26,364 nucleotides of DNA from VMFW01 sp038058095 (GTDB lineage Bacteria; Patescibacteriota; Minisyncoccia; UBA6257; 2-01-FULL-56-20), in NCBI GenBank assembly GCA_038058095.1, contig JBBUBW010000018.1:1-26364 (forward strand). The letters run 5' to 3'. Positions 5,865-13,759 of this stretch are shown here, in pieces (within the stretch, counting starts at the first letter, position 1; each line of letters begins with the position of its first letter). The translations under genes were made by a program, and so were the position numbers. The notes under the pieces are model-generated. The model made no database searches. It worked only from the letters and a program-made list of their open reading frames with translations, and had not been told where the DNA came from.

Positions 5865-6569
5865 ATGATCAAGTTCGAAAAATTGGAAAATATTATCGGG
5901 GTTAAGTTTAAAAATCAGGACCTCTTTAAAGAATCACTCACTCATCGTTCTTATATTAACGAGAAACCAAACTGGCCCTTTCCACACAACGAACGCCTCG
6001 AGTATCTCGGAGACGCCGTTTTAGAGCTTATCGTGAGTGATCTTCTCTTCAACAATTTCCCAAATTTTCCAGAAGGTCAGATGACCGTCTTAAGGGCCTC
6101 TTTAGTTAATTACCAAATGTTAGCTAAAATTGCTTCCGACATAAAACTTGATGAATTCGTGCTCATGTCACGAGGAGAATCAAAAGACACCGGCAAAGCG
6201 AGGGAAGTTATCCTTGCGAACACTATCGAAGCTTTAATCGGCGCTATCTACCTCGACCAGGGAATTGAAGTCACTAATTCTTTCGTCAAAAAATTTATTT
6301 TCAGCCGGCTGGACGAAGTTTTAAAAAATAAAACCTACAAAGACTCAAAAAGCACGCTTCAGGAAATTATTCAAGAAAGACTCAAAATTACTCCTACTTA
6401 TCGGGTTTTAAACGAGGAAGGTCCGGCTCACCAGAAAACTTTCCGCATTGGTGTTTACTTTAACGACAATCTAGTATCCGAAGGAGATGGAAGCTCGAAA
6501 CAAGAAGGGGAAATAGCAGCCGCCAAAGAAGCTCTTAAAAAATTTGATAAAAAAGGAGGTAAGAAATAA
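5865..6569 (+). CDS. rnc: ribonuclease III
   Basis: A 234-residue double-stranded RNA endonuclease. The catalytic signature NERLEYLGDAVLEL lies at about 42-55, and the second acidic motif is in ANTIEALIGAIYLDQG. A C-terminal double-stranded-RNA-binding domain (about 156-228) starts KSTLQEIIQERLKITPTY and ends with the AAAKEALKKF helix. The order nusB-rnc-smc is compact, with gaps of 6 and 20 nt, and rnc-smc is a conserved bacterial pair. The expected role is maturation of rRNA and turnover of structured RNA, including perhaps the many hairpins in this genome. Confidence 0.95.
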   Translation: MIKFEKLENIIGVKFKNQDLFKESLTHRSYINEKPNWPFPHNERLEYLGDAVLELIVSDLLFNNFPNFPEGQMTVLRASLVNYQMLAKIASDIKLDEFVLMSRGESKDTGKAREVILANTIEALIGAIYLDQGIEVTNSFVKKFIFSRLDEVLKNKTYKDSKSTLQEIIQERLKITPTYRVLNEEGPAHQKTFRIGVYFNDNLVSEGDGSSKQEGEIAAAKEALKKFDKKGGKK

Positions 6570-6589
6570 AAAGGAAGTTTCCCGAATCT

Positions 6590-8791
6590 ATGCCCCATTT
6601 CTTAAAAAGCTTAGAACTAAACGGTTTTAAATCATTTGCCCAAAAAACCGTTTTACATTTTCCAGATGGGATTACTGCCATTGTTGGCCCCAATGGTTCC
6701 GGTAAATCGAATATTGTTGACGCTTTTCGTTGGATTTTAGGAGAAAGAGAAGCGAAAAATCTCAGAGGCGCCAAAGTGGAAGATCTTATCTTCGCCGGCA
6801 CGCCTGAAAAATCTCGCCAAGGCTTAGCGCAAGCCAGTCTTAATTTTGAAAACAAAGGAGGTTTCTTCCCGGTTGATATGAGTGAAATCTCCGTGATGCG
6901 CCAGGTCAGCCGCGACGGCCAAAGCCAGTATTTTATGAACCAGTCTGAAGTTCGCCTGAAAGACCTAATCGATTTCTTCGCTAAAGTTCGCCTAGGCACT
7001 AAGGGTTTAACCATTGTCACCCAAGGTAATAGCGATCTTTTTATCCGCGCCACCCCAGCCGAACGGCGGGAAATGCTCGAGGAAATGCTGGGGTTAAGAG
7101 AATTTCAAATCAAAAAAAACCGAGCCGAAAATCAGCTTAAAAATACCCAAACTAATCTTGAGAAAGTCAAAGCCCTTATTGATGAAATCCTTCCCCACTT
7201 AAAGTCCCTTCGTCGCCAGACTGTTCGCTGGCAAAAAAGAGGAGCTTTGGAAGAAGAATTGGCTAATTGTGAAAACCTACTCTTCGGATCGGAGTGGAAG
7301 TGGATCGAGAAAGAAATTGCCAAAGTCCAAAAAGAAATCAATAACCACAAAGGAGAACTTGCTTTGCTTGAAACCGAAAAAAGTAAAGCCGAGAAACATC
7401 AGCAAGAAGTTGAAACCAAAGAACCCAAAGAACGCGAAGAACTCGAAAAAATAAAAAGTCAGACCAACCAGCTTCTCGAAAAACAAATCCTGCTCGAGAA
7501 GGACTTCGGCCGTCTTGAGGTCCAGCTCGAAATCAACAATCACGAGATCCCTTCCTCTCTTCCCTCGGCTGAGAAACTGCTTAATCTTTTGCAAAGAATT
7601 AAGAGCAATCTTGAATCAAATATAGAAAAAAATCTCGACGATCTAAAAAACATTATTCGCAATCTTTTAAGAGAAATTGAAAATGAAATTAACCTAAGCG
7701 GTCCCCAAAAAAACTCCAGCCTCGCCCAGAACCTTAAAGATAAGTTCCAGAAAATCGAAGCCGACTTAACTTCAATCAAAAAAGAAATTTCGACTCTGCG
7801 GGAAAAAGAAAAAATATTGGGAAAAAGCCAGGGCGAATTTTATGCCGCCTTTAAAGAAGCCGTTACGCTAGTAGAACGGGCCAAGGGAAAAATCGAAGAA
7901 TGGGGAGAGAGAAATCAGAAAATCATTTTTGAGCGCGAACGGCTCGAATTAAGAAAGGATGAATTAAAAAGACAAATAGTTCAAGCCGGCCGAAAGCCGG
8001 AAGAGTTTCAAGAAAAACCCGAACTCAAAGAAGTAGTTAATTTAGAAAAAGGATTAGATAGTTCGGAGCTTAGAGAATTAGACCATAGAATCCTGAAAAT
8101 CAGGGGAGACTTAGCGTCAATCGGGGAAATCGATGAAGCCGTTATGAAGGAAGCCAAAGAAACGGAAGACCGTTATGAATTTTTAGGCAAGGAGCTCGAA
8201 GATACAGAAAAAGCCAAAAATGATTTAAGGCAATTAATCAAAGATCTAAGCGACAAAATCAAGACTGAATTCAACGAGGCCCTTCATCATATCAATAGAG
8301 AATTTAGTGAATTTTTCAAATCGATGTTTGGCGGCGGCCACGCCAAGCTTGTTTTTGAAAAGAAAGAAAAGAAAATTGTCGCCGATACCACTACTGATTC
8401 TGTCCCGCAAACTGAAGGAGGCGCTTATCCTGAAGAGGAGAAAGCCGAAGAGGGAATAGAAATTAATCTTAGTCTACCCCAGAAGCGCCTGACTTCGCTC
8501 GAGGTCTTATCTGGAGGAGAAAGAAGTTTGGTGGGTATTGCCGCTCTTTTTGCTATGATCTCCGTAAGCCCTCCGCCTTTTCTCGTTTTAGATGAAATTG
8601 ACGCCGCGTTAGATGAAAGAAACACTCGTCGGTTTGCCGAAATGCTCAAAACCTTCTCAAAGAAAACTCAATTTATTATTATTACTCATAACCGCTCTTC
8701 AATGGAAGCTGCCAATGTGCTCTATGGAGTTACTTTGGATAGCGACGGCACCTCTAAAATTCTTTCCCTTAAGCTGGAACCAGCTTCTTAA
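6590..8791 (+). CDS. smc: compact SMC-family chromosome condensation ATPase
   Basis: A 733-residue protein, against about 1150-1200 for typical bacterial SMC. The head halves are complete: Walker A GPNGSGKS (33-40), the QG loop (VTQGN), signature LSGGERS (640-646) and Walker B FLVLDEIDAALD (664-675), then an ITHNR switch His. Between about 180 and 590 lies charged coiled coil. A break near IPSSLPSAEKLLNLLQ and NLSGPQKNSS marks the likely turn, but no Gly-rich hinge domain of about 150 residues is visible, and no CxxC zinc hook either. The gene follows rnc as in many bacteria. It is either a minimised SMC with a small hinge substitute or an SMC/Rad50-like ATPase. Its last codons are followed by a terminator-like hairpin. 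Confidence 0.88.
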   Translation: MPHFLKSLELNGFKSFAQKTVLHFPDGITAIVGPNGSGKSNIVDAFRWILGEREAKNLRGAKVEDLIFAGTPEKSRQGLAQASLNFENKGGFFPVDMSEISVMRQVSRDGQSQYFMNQSEVRLKDLIDFFAKVRLGTKGLTIVTQGNSDLFIRATPAERREMLEEMLGLREFQIKKNRAENQLKNTQTNLEKVKALIDEILPHLKSLRRQTVRWQKRGALEEELANCENLLFGSEWKWIEKEIAKVQKEINNHKGELALLETEKSKAEKHQQEVETKEPKEREELEKIKSQTNQLLEKQILLEKDFGRLEVQLEINNHEIPSSLPSAEKLLNLLQRIKSNLESNIEKNLDDLKNIIRNLLREIENEINLSGPQKNSSLAQNLKDKFQKIEADLTSIKKEISTLREKEKILGKSQGEFYAAFKEAVTLVERAKGKIEEWGERNQKIIFERERLELRKDELKRQIVQAGRKPEEFQEKPELKEVVNLEKGLDSSELRELDHRILKIRGDLASIGEIDEAVMKEAKETEDRYEFLGKELEDTEKAKNDLRQLIKDLSDKIKTEFNEALHHINREFSEFFKSMFGGGHAKLVFEKKEKKIVADTTTDSVPQTEGGAYPEEEKAEEGIEINLSLPQKRLTSLEVLSGGERSLVGIAALFAMISVSPPPFLVLDEIDAALDERNTRRFAEMLKTFSKKTQFIIITHNRSSMEAANVLYGVTLDSDGTSKILSLKLEPAS

Positions 8792-8819
8792 CGCAAACTT
8801 TCGGCAATCGTGGTAAAAT

Positions 8820-8846
8820 AAAAAGGTGATTGATTTTCACCTTTTT
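8820..8846. terminator. terminator-like hairpin overlapping the next start codon
   Basis: AAAAAGGTGA (8820-8829) and TCACCTTTTT (8837-8846) form a perfect 10-bp stem with a 7-nt loop, with A and T tracts on both sides. It could end smc transcription. It also contains the GTG at 8826 used as start of the following gene, and a TGGTAAAAT extended -10-like box lies just upstream. Confidence 0.55.
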
Positions 8847-9980
8847 CAAAACAAAGAAAAATATTTAATCCTTGAAGTTGGAGAGAAAAGCACTTCCGGT
8901 TTTCTTCTGAGATTAGACCCGGACAAGGAAATAATTCTTGAAAAAACTTGGAGCAACTTTTTTTGGACGAAAATTTCTCGTCGCTTTCGCCGCCATCTTG
9001 AAAAGTGGAAAGTGATTGTAGTCGCCAATCCCAGTCTTGCCACCACCATCGTTCTTCCTATCAAACTTGAGCGGGAAGATAATTTCGCCAAATCTCCTCT
9101 TTCTAGCATTGAACTTGAAAATTTACTCGCTCAAGCTACCGCAAAAGTGTTTACTCAGGTGAGAGGAGAAGCTAGTCGTGAATTAGGCATCGAAGAGCTC
9201 GATACTATTTTAATCGACAATCGTGTCAGTAATTTTAAAATCGACGGTCACCACGTCATGAACCCGGTTGATTTTAGAGCCAAAAAAATCGACGCGGTTT
9301 TAGAGCTGACTTTAACTACCCGTACAATCTTTGATGATTGGAAAACCAATTTCAGCATCGGCGAAACCAAAAACTTTTTCTTCACCGAAGCGGCTCGGGC
9401 CGAACTTTTTCTATTGAAAAAATTAAAACCTCTACCCATCAATCTTCTTATTTTTAACAGCCGTCAAAATTCCCAATTTTCTAAACTCGAAAAAGCGGCC
9501 GTTGGCGAGTTAATCCATCGCGGTAAAATAAAGTGGGCGACCAACTCGATTATAAATGCGATTGAGCAGGATTTATCCGTTAGCCCAGCTGTGGCTCAGA
9601 AACTTTACTCCCTCTATTCTCAAAAAAAGCTTTCTCCCCGCATCACCCGTCATTTCAACTTGATTCTAAAGCCCGCTATTGTTCCATTTTTAAAACATCT
9701 CGAGGAACTGAAAGTTCGGGGAGCGGTTTATCTTGATACATCTCTGCCCTTGCCGCCATTCCTTTCCCATAAACAAGGCCACGCTACCCTGGAGAACCTG
9801 CCTTTTGATGATTTAATCAATAAACTTGGGTTCAAAATCGATTCCTCAAAATATCCTTGGCCGGAGAATCAAATTTTCAAGCACCTCGCGCCTTTCCTTG
9901 AGTTCTATTATAATAATGAGGACCTAGCCATTAATCACTGGCTCCGTCGGCGCCTTCATTGGCTTGGGTCAGTTCGTTAA
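8826..9980 (+). CDS. FtsA/PilM-like actin-fold protein (divergent)
   Basis: A 384-residue soluble protein. It starts with a strand typical of actin-like ATPases (YLILEVGEKSTSGFLL). Residues about 130-165 (LDTILIDNRVSNFKIDGHHV, then NPVDFR) resemble the SHS2/1C domain of FtsA and PilM. A later EAARAELFLLKK stretch and EQDLSVSPAVAQKLYSLY fit the second half of the fold. No clean phosphate-binding loop can be confirmed by eye. The GTG start lies inside a hairpin, and the next in-frame ATG is far downstream, so the start is uncertain. The next gene (23 nt away) encodes a single-span membrane protein, a pairing that recalls PilM with PilN, but the function is unproven. Confidence 0.55.
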   Translation: MIDFHLFQNKEKYLILEVGEKSTSGFLLRLDPDKEIILEKTWSNFFWTKISRRFRRHLEKWKVIVVANPSLATTIVLPIKLEREDNFAKSPLSSIELENLLAQATAKVFTQVRGEASRELGIEELDTILIDNRVSNFKIDGHHVMNPVDFRAKKIDAVLELTLTTRTIFDDWKTNFSIGETKNFFFTEAARAELFLLKKLKPLPINLLIFNSRQNSQFSKLEKAAVGELIHRGKIKWATNSIINAIEQDLSVSPAVAQKLYSLYSQKKLSPRITRHFNLILKPAIVPFLKHLEELKVRGAVYLDTSLPLPPFLSHKQGHATLENLPFDDLINKLGFKIDSSKYPWPENQIFKHLAPFLEFYYNNEDLAINHWLRRRLHWLGSVR

Positions 9981-10003
9981 TACTTAAATTAAACTTAACT
10001 AAG

Positions 10004-11605
10004 ATGAAAAAAATTTTTGTCAGCAAAAACGACGGCGTTGCCGAAGTTGTCGATAAAATAATTTCCGAGTCCGATAGCGAAATTACTCTCGTTGTTCCGC
10101 GGAATACCCTCCTTGATGAATCTATTAGTAATTTTCACCTTATTAAAAGAGAAGCTGATAGCGCCGGTAAAAGAATCAGCGTTGAGTCAGTAGATGAAAA
10201 AATTTTAACCTATGCCAAGGCCAGTCAACTCGACGCGGTCCACCCTATTTTAAAAAAGAGGAAGTCCGTTTCTCTTTCCGATATTATTCCTAAAAATGAA
10301 GATAAAGAAGAGGAAGAAGAATTAAAAAAAGAAGAAGCCAGAATTTCCTCCTCTCCATTTTTTAGTAAAGGCAGTAAAAACAAAAAAGCAGAGGAAGTAG
10401 AGGTAGAAGATCATTTTTTTAAATCCAGAGAAGAGGAGCTACCCGCTAAAACTCCTAGCCATAGAAGAAAATTTCAAAGTTCCAAGAAACTTTTATGGAT
10501 ATTTTCAATTTTAGTAATTATTGTTGCCGGAGTTTTTGTTTTAAATAGTTTTAAGAAGGCCGAAGTTGTTATTAATTTCAATGCGATTCCATTTAATTTC
10601 CAAGGCCGTCTTTTAGCGAGTGCTCGTATTGTCAAAAACAGTTCCACTTCTTCAGATTTTCCAGCCGAAGTTTTTACCGAACCGAAAAATTTAACCCAGC
10701 TTTTTCCGGCTTCCAGTCGGAAAAATGTTAGTGACAAAGCCACCGGGAAAATCGTCGTTTATAATGCGTTCAGTTCCCAGCCCCAAGGCCTTGTAGCCAC
10801 CACCCGCTTCGTAACTCCGGACGGTAAAATCTTCCGATTGGATAGCAGTATTACTGTGCCGGGCGCGGAAATTAAAGACGGCAAAATTATCCCCGCTTCA
10901 ATCGAAGCCGCCATAACTGCCGATAAAGCCGGTTCCACGTATAATCTTGGTCCGATTGAAAAACTCACTATTCCCGGATTTAAAGGTTCGGCTAAGTATG
11001 AAAAGTTTTATGGGTCCTTGGTAAAAACCAGTGGCGGATTCATTGGCGAGAGAGCTTTCCCGACCGATAAAGATATCACCTCCGCTAAAATAAAACTCAC
11101 AGAGACCTTGAGTTCATCTTTAAATAGTGATTTAGCTCTCGGAAATCCTAAGGGTTTTAAAATAATCGACGGCGCTTCCGAAATTAAAATTGTTCGTATT
11201 TCAGTTAATAAAGCGACTGATAGTAGTGGAAACTTCAGTGTTTTCGGAGAGGCCGAACGCAAGGCGATTGGTTTCAAAGAAGAAGACTTAAGGGGTTTAT
11301 TACTTTCGCAGGCCCAAAACGATAATCCCGGCACTATATTTAAGAGCATTAACCTTGCCTATAAAGACTCCAAACCCGACTTCGCTAAAGGAGAACTAGG
11401 TTTTACTGTTGTCGTCGATGGCATTTTGACGCAGGATTTTAATGTTGACGATTTTAAAGCCAAAATTCTTAGTAGGTCTATTGAAGAAACCCGTTCGTTT
11501 ATTAAAGAATTGAAAGGCCTCAAAGACGCCAAGGTTTCATTGTGGCCGACCTGGTTAGGAGAACTCCCTAGTAACCCCGAAAAAATCAAAATTACAATTG
11601 ACTAA
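10004..11605 (+). CDS. conserved single-span membrane protein, unknown function
   Basis: A 533-residue protein when started at ATG 10004; a longer reading begins at 9959 but overlaps the previous gene. Residues 1-80 form a soluble alpha/beta domain (MKKIFVSKNDGVAEVVDKI, then ITLVVP). Residues 97-150 are an acidic, Lys-rich linker, 163-181 one transmembrane helix, and the rest an extracytoplasmic domain of beta-rich repeats. That part contains TGKIVVYNAFSS, TRFVTPDGKIFR and GFKGSAKYEKFYG. From memory, similar proteins recur in Parcubacteria, some annotated baseplate-J-like; this is not verified here. It follows the FtsA/PilM-like gene closely. A cell-envelope or pilus-type assembly role is plausible. 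Confidence 0.6.
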   Translation: MKKIFVSKNDGVAEVVDKIISESDSEITLVVPRNTLLDESISNFHLIKREADSAGKRISVESVDEKILTYAKASQLDAVHPILKKRKSVSLSDIIPKNEDKEEEEELKKEEARISSSPFFSKGSKNKKAEEVEVEDHFFKSREEELPAKTPSHRRKFQSSKKLLWIFSILVIIVAGVFVLNSFKKAEVVINFNAIPFNFQGRLLASARIVKNSSTSSDFPAEVFTEPKNLTQLFPASSRKNVSDKATGKIVVYNAFSSQPQGLVATTRFVTPDGKIFRLDSSITVPGAEIKDGKIIPASIEAAITADKAGSTYNLGPIEKLTIPGFKGSAKYEKFYGSLVKTSGGFIGERAFPTDKDITSAKIKLTETLSSSLNSDLALGNPKGFKIIDGASEIKIVRISVNKATDSSGNFSVFGEAERKAIGFKEEDLRGLLLSQAQNDNPGTIFKSINLAYKDSKPDFAKGELGFTVVVDGILTQDFNVDDFKAKILSRSIEETRSFIKELKGLKDAKVSLWPTWLGELPSNPEKIKITID

Positions 11606-11621
11606 GCTTTTTTACTTAGAT

Positions 11622-11651
11622 TTGACAAGGGATAGCCAGTTAGCTTATAAT
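11622..11651 (+). promoter_or_regulatory. near-consensus housekeeping sigma promoter of the ribosomal operon
   Basis: TTGACA (11622-11627) and TATAAT (11646-11651) are both perfect and 18 nt apart. The predicted start is near 11658, giving a leader of about 20 nt before infA at 11678. It should drive the infA to rpsI run. Confidence 0.85.
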
Positions 11652-11677
11652 TCCCAAACCGCTTTTTATAGTCTTTA

Positions 11678-11899
11678 ATGGCTCCTTATTCAGCTTCTGA
11701 TCAGAACCGCAAAACTGGCTTGGTTCAAGAATCCTTGCCCGGGCTAGCTTTTAAGGTCATTCTCGACGATAAACAAGAAGTCTTGGCTTATTTGGCTGGC
11801 AGGTTAAAAATTCATCACATTCGAATCCTGCCTGGCGATAAAGTCATAGTCGAAATGGGACCTGACGGTCGCCGGGGCCGAATCGTCAGACGGCTTTAA
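11678..11899 (+). CDS. infA: translation initiation factor IF-1
   Basis: A 73-residue OB-fold protein binding the 30S A site during initiation. LVQESLPGLAFKVILDD, EVLAYLAGRLKIHHIRI and LPGDKVIVEMGPDGRRGRIV match the IF-1 barrel strands, including the IRILPGDKV motif. The N-terminus (MAPYSASDQNRKT) is longer than usual. It is first in the operon with rpmJ, rpsM, rpsK, rpsD and rpoA, the standard bacterial order. Confidence 0.93.
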   Translation: MAPYSASDQNRKTGLVQESLPGLAFKVILDDKQEVLAYLAGRLKIHHIRILPGDKVIVEMGPDGRRGRIVRRL

Positions 11900-11939
11900 A
11901 GCGGAATACACAATAGAAATCCGATCTTAAATACTTTTT

Positions 11940-12053
11940 ATGAAAGTCCGTTCTTCGGTTAAAAAAATTTGCAAGGATTGCCGGGTTGTTAAGCGCCAAA
12001 GACGAATTTTTATTATCTGTAAAAATCCCAAACATAAACAACGACAAGGATAA
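11940..12053 (+). CDS. rpmJ: 50S ribosomal protein bL36
   Basis: A 37-residue basic protein: MKVRSSVKKICKDCRVVKR followed by RRIFIICKNPKHKQRQG. The C-x2-C...C...H zinc ligands of bL36 are present (C11, C14, C27, H32). The ATG is at 11940 and the stop is 3 nt before rpsM. Its place between infA and rpsM is canonical. Confidence 0.95.
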   Translation: MKVRSSVKKICKDCRVVKRQRRIFIICKNPKHKQRQG

Positions 12054-12056
12054 ATT

Positions 12057-12440
12057 ATGAGAATTTTCGGAGTTAACATCCCAGACAGCAAAAGAATAGA
12101 AATTTCCCTCACTTATCTTTATGGCATCGGCGTTCCTTCGAGTCGTAAGATTCTGGCTAAAGCCGAAATTGATTTAAATAAAAGAGCCAAAAGTCTCACG
12201 TCTGAAGAGATTAACCGAATTCAGCACGTTATCGAGAAAGATCATTCTGTCGAAGGGGAATTAAGGCAAATTATAAGAAAAAATATTCAGCGCCTAAAAG
12301 ACCTTCAGACCTACCGCGGTCTTAGGCACTTAAGGAGATTGCCGGTTCGAGGGCAGAGAACAAAAACTAATTCTAGGACCGTTAGGGGAAATGTTCGAAA
12401 GACCGCCGGTAGCGGTAAAAGAAAAGTGGATCTTAAATAA
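12057..12440 (+). CDS. rpsM: 30S ribosomal protein uS13
   Basis: A 127-residue protein of the 30S head. It starts MRIFGVNIPDSKRIEISLTY, followed by YGIGVPSSRKIL, matching the uS13 N-terminal helix-turn-helix. The C-terminal TYRGLRHLRRLPVRGQRTK segment with the basic tail TNSRTVRG is diagnostic. Gaps to rpmJ and rpsK are 3 and 2 nt. Confidence 0.96.
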   Translation: MRIFGVNIPDSKRIEISLTYLYGIGVPSSRKILAKAEIDLNKRAKSLTSEEINRIQHVIEKDHSVEGELRQIIRKNIQRLKDLQTYRGLRHLRRLPVRGQRTKTNSRTVRGNVRKTAGSGKRKVDLK

Positions 12441-12442
12441 CC

Positions 12443-12895
12443 ATGGGAAAGAAAAAAGTTATTGCACAATCAAATGAGGTAATCCTAAAAGAGAAGGAGG
12501 GCGTCGATTCTGCTGTCGCGAAGGCTCACTCAACCAAAAAATCCAAAAGGATTGAAAGGGGGAGGGTTTATATTAAGAATTCATTCAATAACACTATGGT
12601 TAGCGTTACCGACGCTTCAGGCAATCTTATCACTTGGGTTTCAGCCGGTTCTTTGGGTTTTTCCGGCCCCAAAAAAGCCACTCCTTTTGCTTCTTCCAAA
12701 ATTATCGCCGCCTTAACCGAAAAACTTAAAGCGACCGGACCGACCGATATAGACATTATAGTTAAAGGCGCCGGTGGCGGCCGTGATTCGGCAATCCGCT
12801 CCTTGGTTAACCAAGGCTTCAATATTCTTTCAATTAAAGATATTACCCCCGTTCCTCATAACGGTCCCAAACCCCCCAAACCAAGACGAGTATAA
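12443..12895 (+). CDS. rpsK: 30S ribosomal protein uS11
   Basis: A 150-residue 30S platform protein. Conserved blocks are GRVYIKNSFNNTMVSVTD, WVSAGSLGFSGPKKATPFAS and the C-terminal ITPVPHNGPKPPKPRRV. The N-terminus carries about 25 extra residues (MGKKKVIAQSNEVILKEKEG and onward) beyond the usual basic start. It is followed by an unusually long structured gap before rpsD. Confidence 0.95.
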   Translation: MGKKKVIAQSNEVILKEKEGVDSAVAKAHSTKKSKRIERGRVYIKNSFNNTMVSVTDASGNLITWVSAGSLGFSGPKKATPFASSKIIAALTEKLKATGPTDIDIIVKGAGGGRDSAIRSLVNQGFNILSIKDITPVPHNGPKPPKPRRV

Positions 12896-12904
12896 AGGGC
12901 TTTA

Positions 12905-13118
12905 TTCAAAAATTAGAACGGAGTGAAGAATTTTTGAAAACAAAACCTTTACCCCTCACCACTTTTTATGATAATGTCAGCTAAAATAAAATGTCTAAAA
13001 TCAATCAAAACAACCAAGAGTCGAATCCGCGCCTTTTTAAAAAGTGGTGCGGGGTGCTCAATTTTATTAGTTGCTCAAACGGCGCTAATAAATTAGCTGG
13101 TTTTCGCAAATAAAATTG
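12905..13118 (+). promoter_or_regulatory. structured leader-like region between rpsK and rpsD
   Basis: The 225-nt gap in an otherwise tight operon holds nested inverted repeats. TTCAAAAATT (12905-12914) pairs with AATTTTTGAA (12929-12938). ACCCCTCACCACTTTTTA (12951-12968) pairs with 13038-13055 with one mismatch in 18. CAATTTTATT (13059-13068) pairs with AATAAAATTG (13109-13118). The last encloses GCTAAT-AA-ATTAGC (13084-13097). The position just upstream of rpsD suggests an S4-responsive autoregulatory leader, but no known motif is recognised. Repeat insertion is the alternative. Confidence 0.5.
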
Positions 13119-13120
13119 GC

Positions 13121-13738
13121 ATGATTGGCCCAAAAGAAAAAAAAGAAAGAGCTCTTGGCGAACGCCTTCATCTAAAAGGCGAACGTTGCAATAGTCCTAA
13201 ATGCGCCGCCGTAAGAAAACCTTATAAGCCGGGTGTTCATGGTCCCAAAAAGAGAATGAAGACCATTTCGGAATTTGGCCGGCAAATCATGGAAAAACAG
13301 AAATTCAAACTAACTTATGGTTTAGATGAGAAGGGACTAAGGCGGCTTTTTAATTTAGCCGAAAAAAACGTTGGCTCCACCTCTACTCGGCTTCTGGAGC
13401 TTCTTGAACTTCGGCTCGACAATGCAATCTATAGAGCCGGTCTCTCTCCTTCCCGACTAACCGCGCATCAATTCGTTGTCCATGGACATATTTTAGTTAA
13501 TAAAAAGCGGGTTAAGTCTCCTGCCTTCCAAGTGAAAAATAATGATATCATTTCCTTCAGGGAGGAATCTAAAAGACTCAAATTTTTTGCCAGCGCAAAG
13601 GAGGCTATCCAGAAATTCGAAGCGCCATCCTGGCTTTTGATTGACAAAGAAAAGCTTGAAGCTCGTGTCGTCGGTCTTCCGCCGGTCGATTCTATTCCAT
13701 TCGAAATAAACATTTTGGTCGAATCTTTTTCAAAATAA
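13121..13738 (+). CDS. rpsD: 30S ribosomal protein uS4
   Basis: A 205-residue primary 16S-binding protein. The N-terminal GPKEKKERALGERLHLKGER, CNSPKC and the GVHGPKK segment match uS4, but only two cysteines of the usual zinc knuckle remain. The S4 domain follows with RLDNAIYRAGLSPSRLTAHQ, VVHGHILVNKK and the C-terminal PFEINILVESFSK. The start ATG 13121 gives MIGPKE rather than the common MARYxGP. No Shine-Dalgarno sequence is seen. It may regulate its own operon through the upstream structured gap. Confidence 0.95.
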   Translation: MIGPKEKKERALGERLHLKGERCNSPKCAAVRKPYKPGVHGPKKRMKTISEFGRQIMEKQKFKLTYGLDEKGLRRLFNLAEKNVGSTSTRLLELLELRLDNAIYRAGLSPSRLTAHQFVVHGHILVNKKRVKSPAFQVKNNDIISFREESKRLKFFASAKEAIQKFEAPSWLLIDKEKLEARVVGLPPVDSIPFEINILVESFSK

Positions 13739-13759
13739 AACAAAAAAAATAAACAAAAC

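Noticed and set aside
9959..10003. Upstream start for the 10004 membrane protein
   Set aside because: It overlaps the preceding gene end and adds residues without similarity to the rest. ATG 10004 opens the conserved-looking MKKIFV strand.
12968..13096. 42-codon reading between rpsK and rpsD
   Set aside because: No similarity recognised, no ribosome binding site, and it lies across the inverted repeats. A leader peptide remains possible but unsupported.
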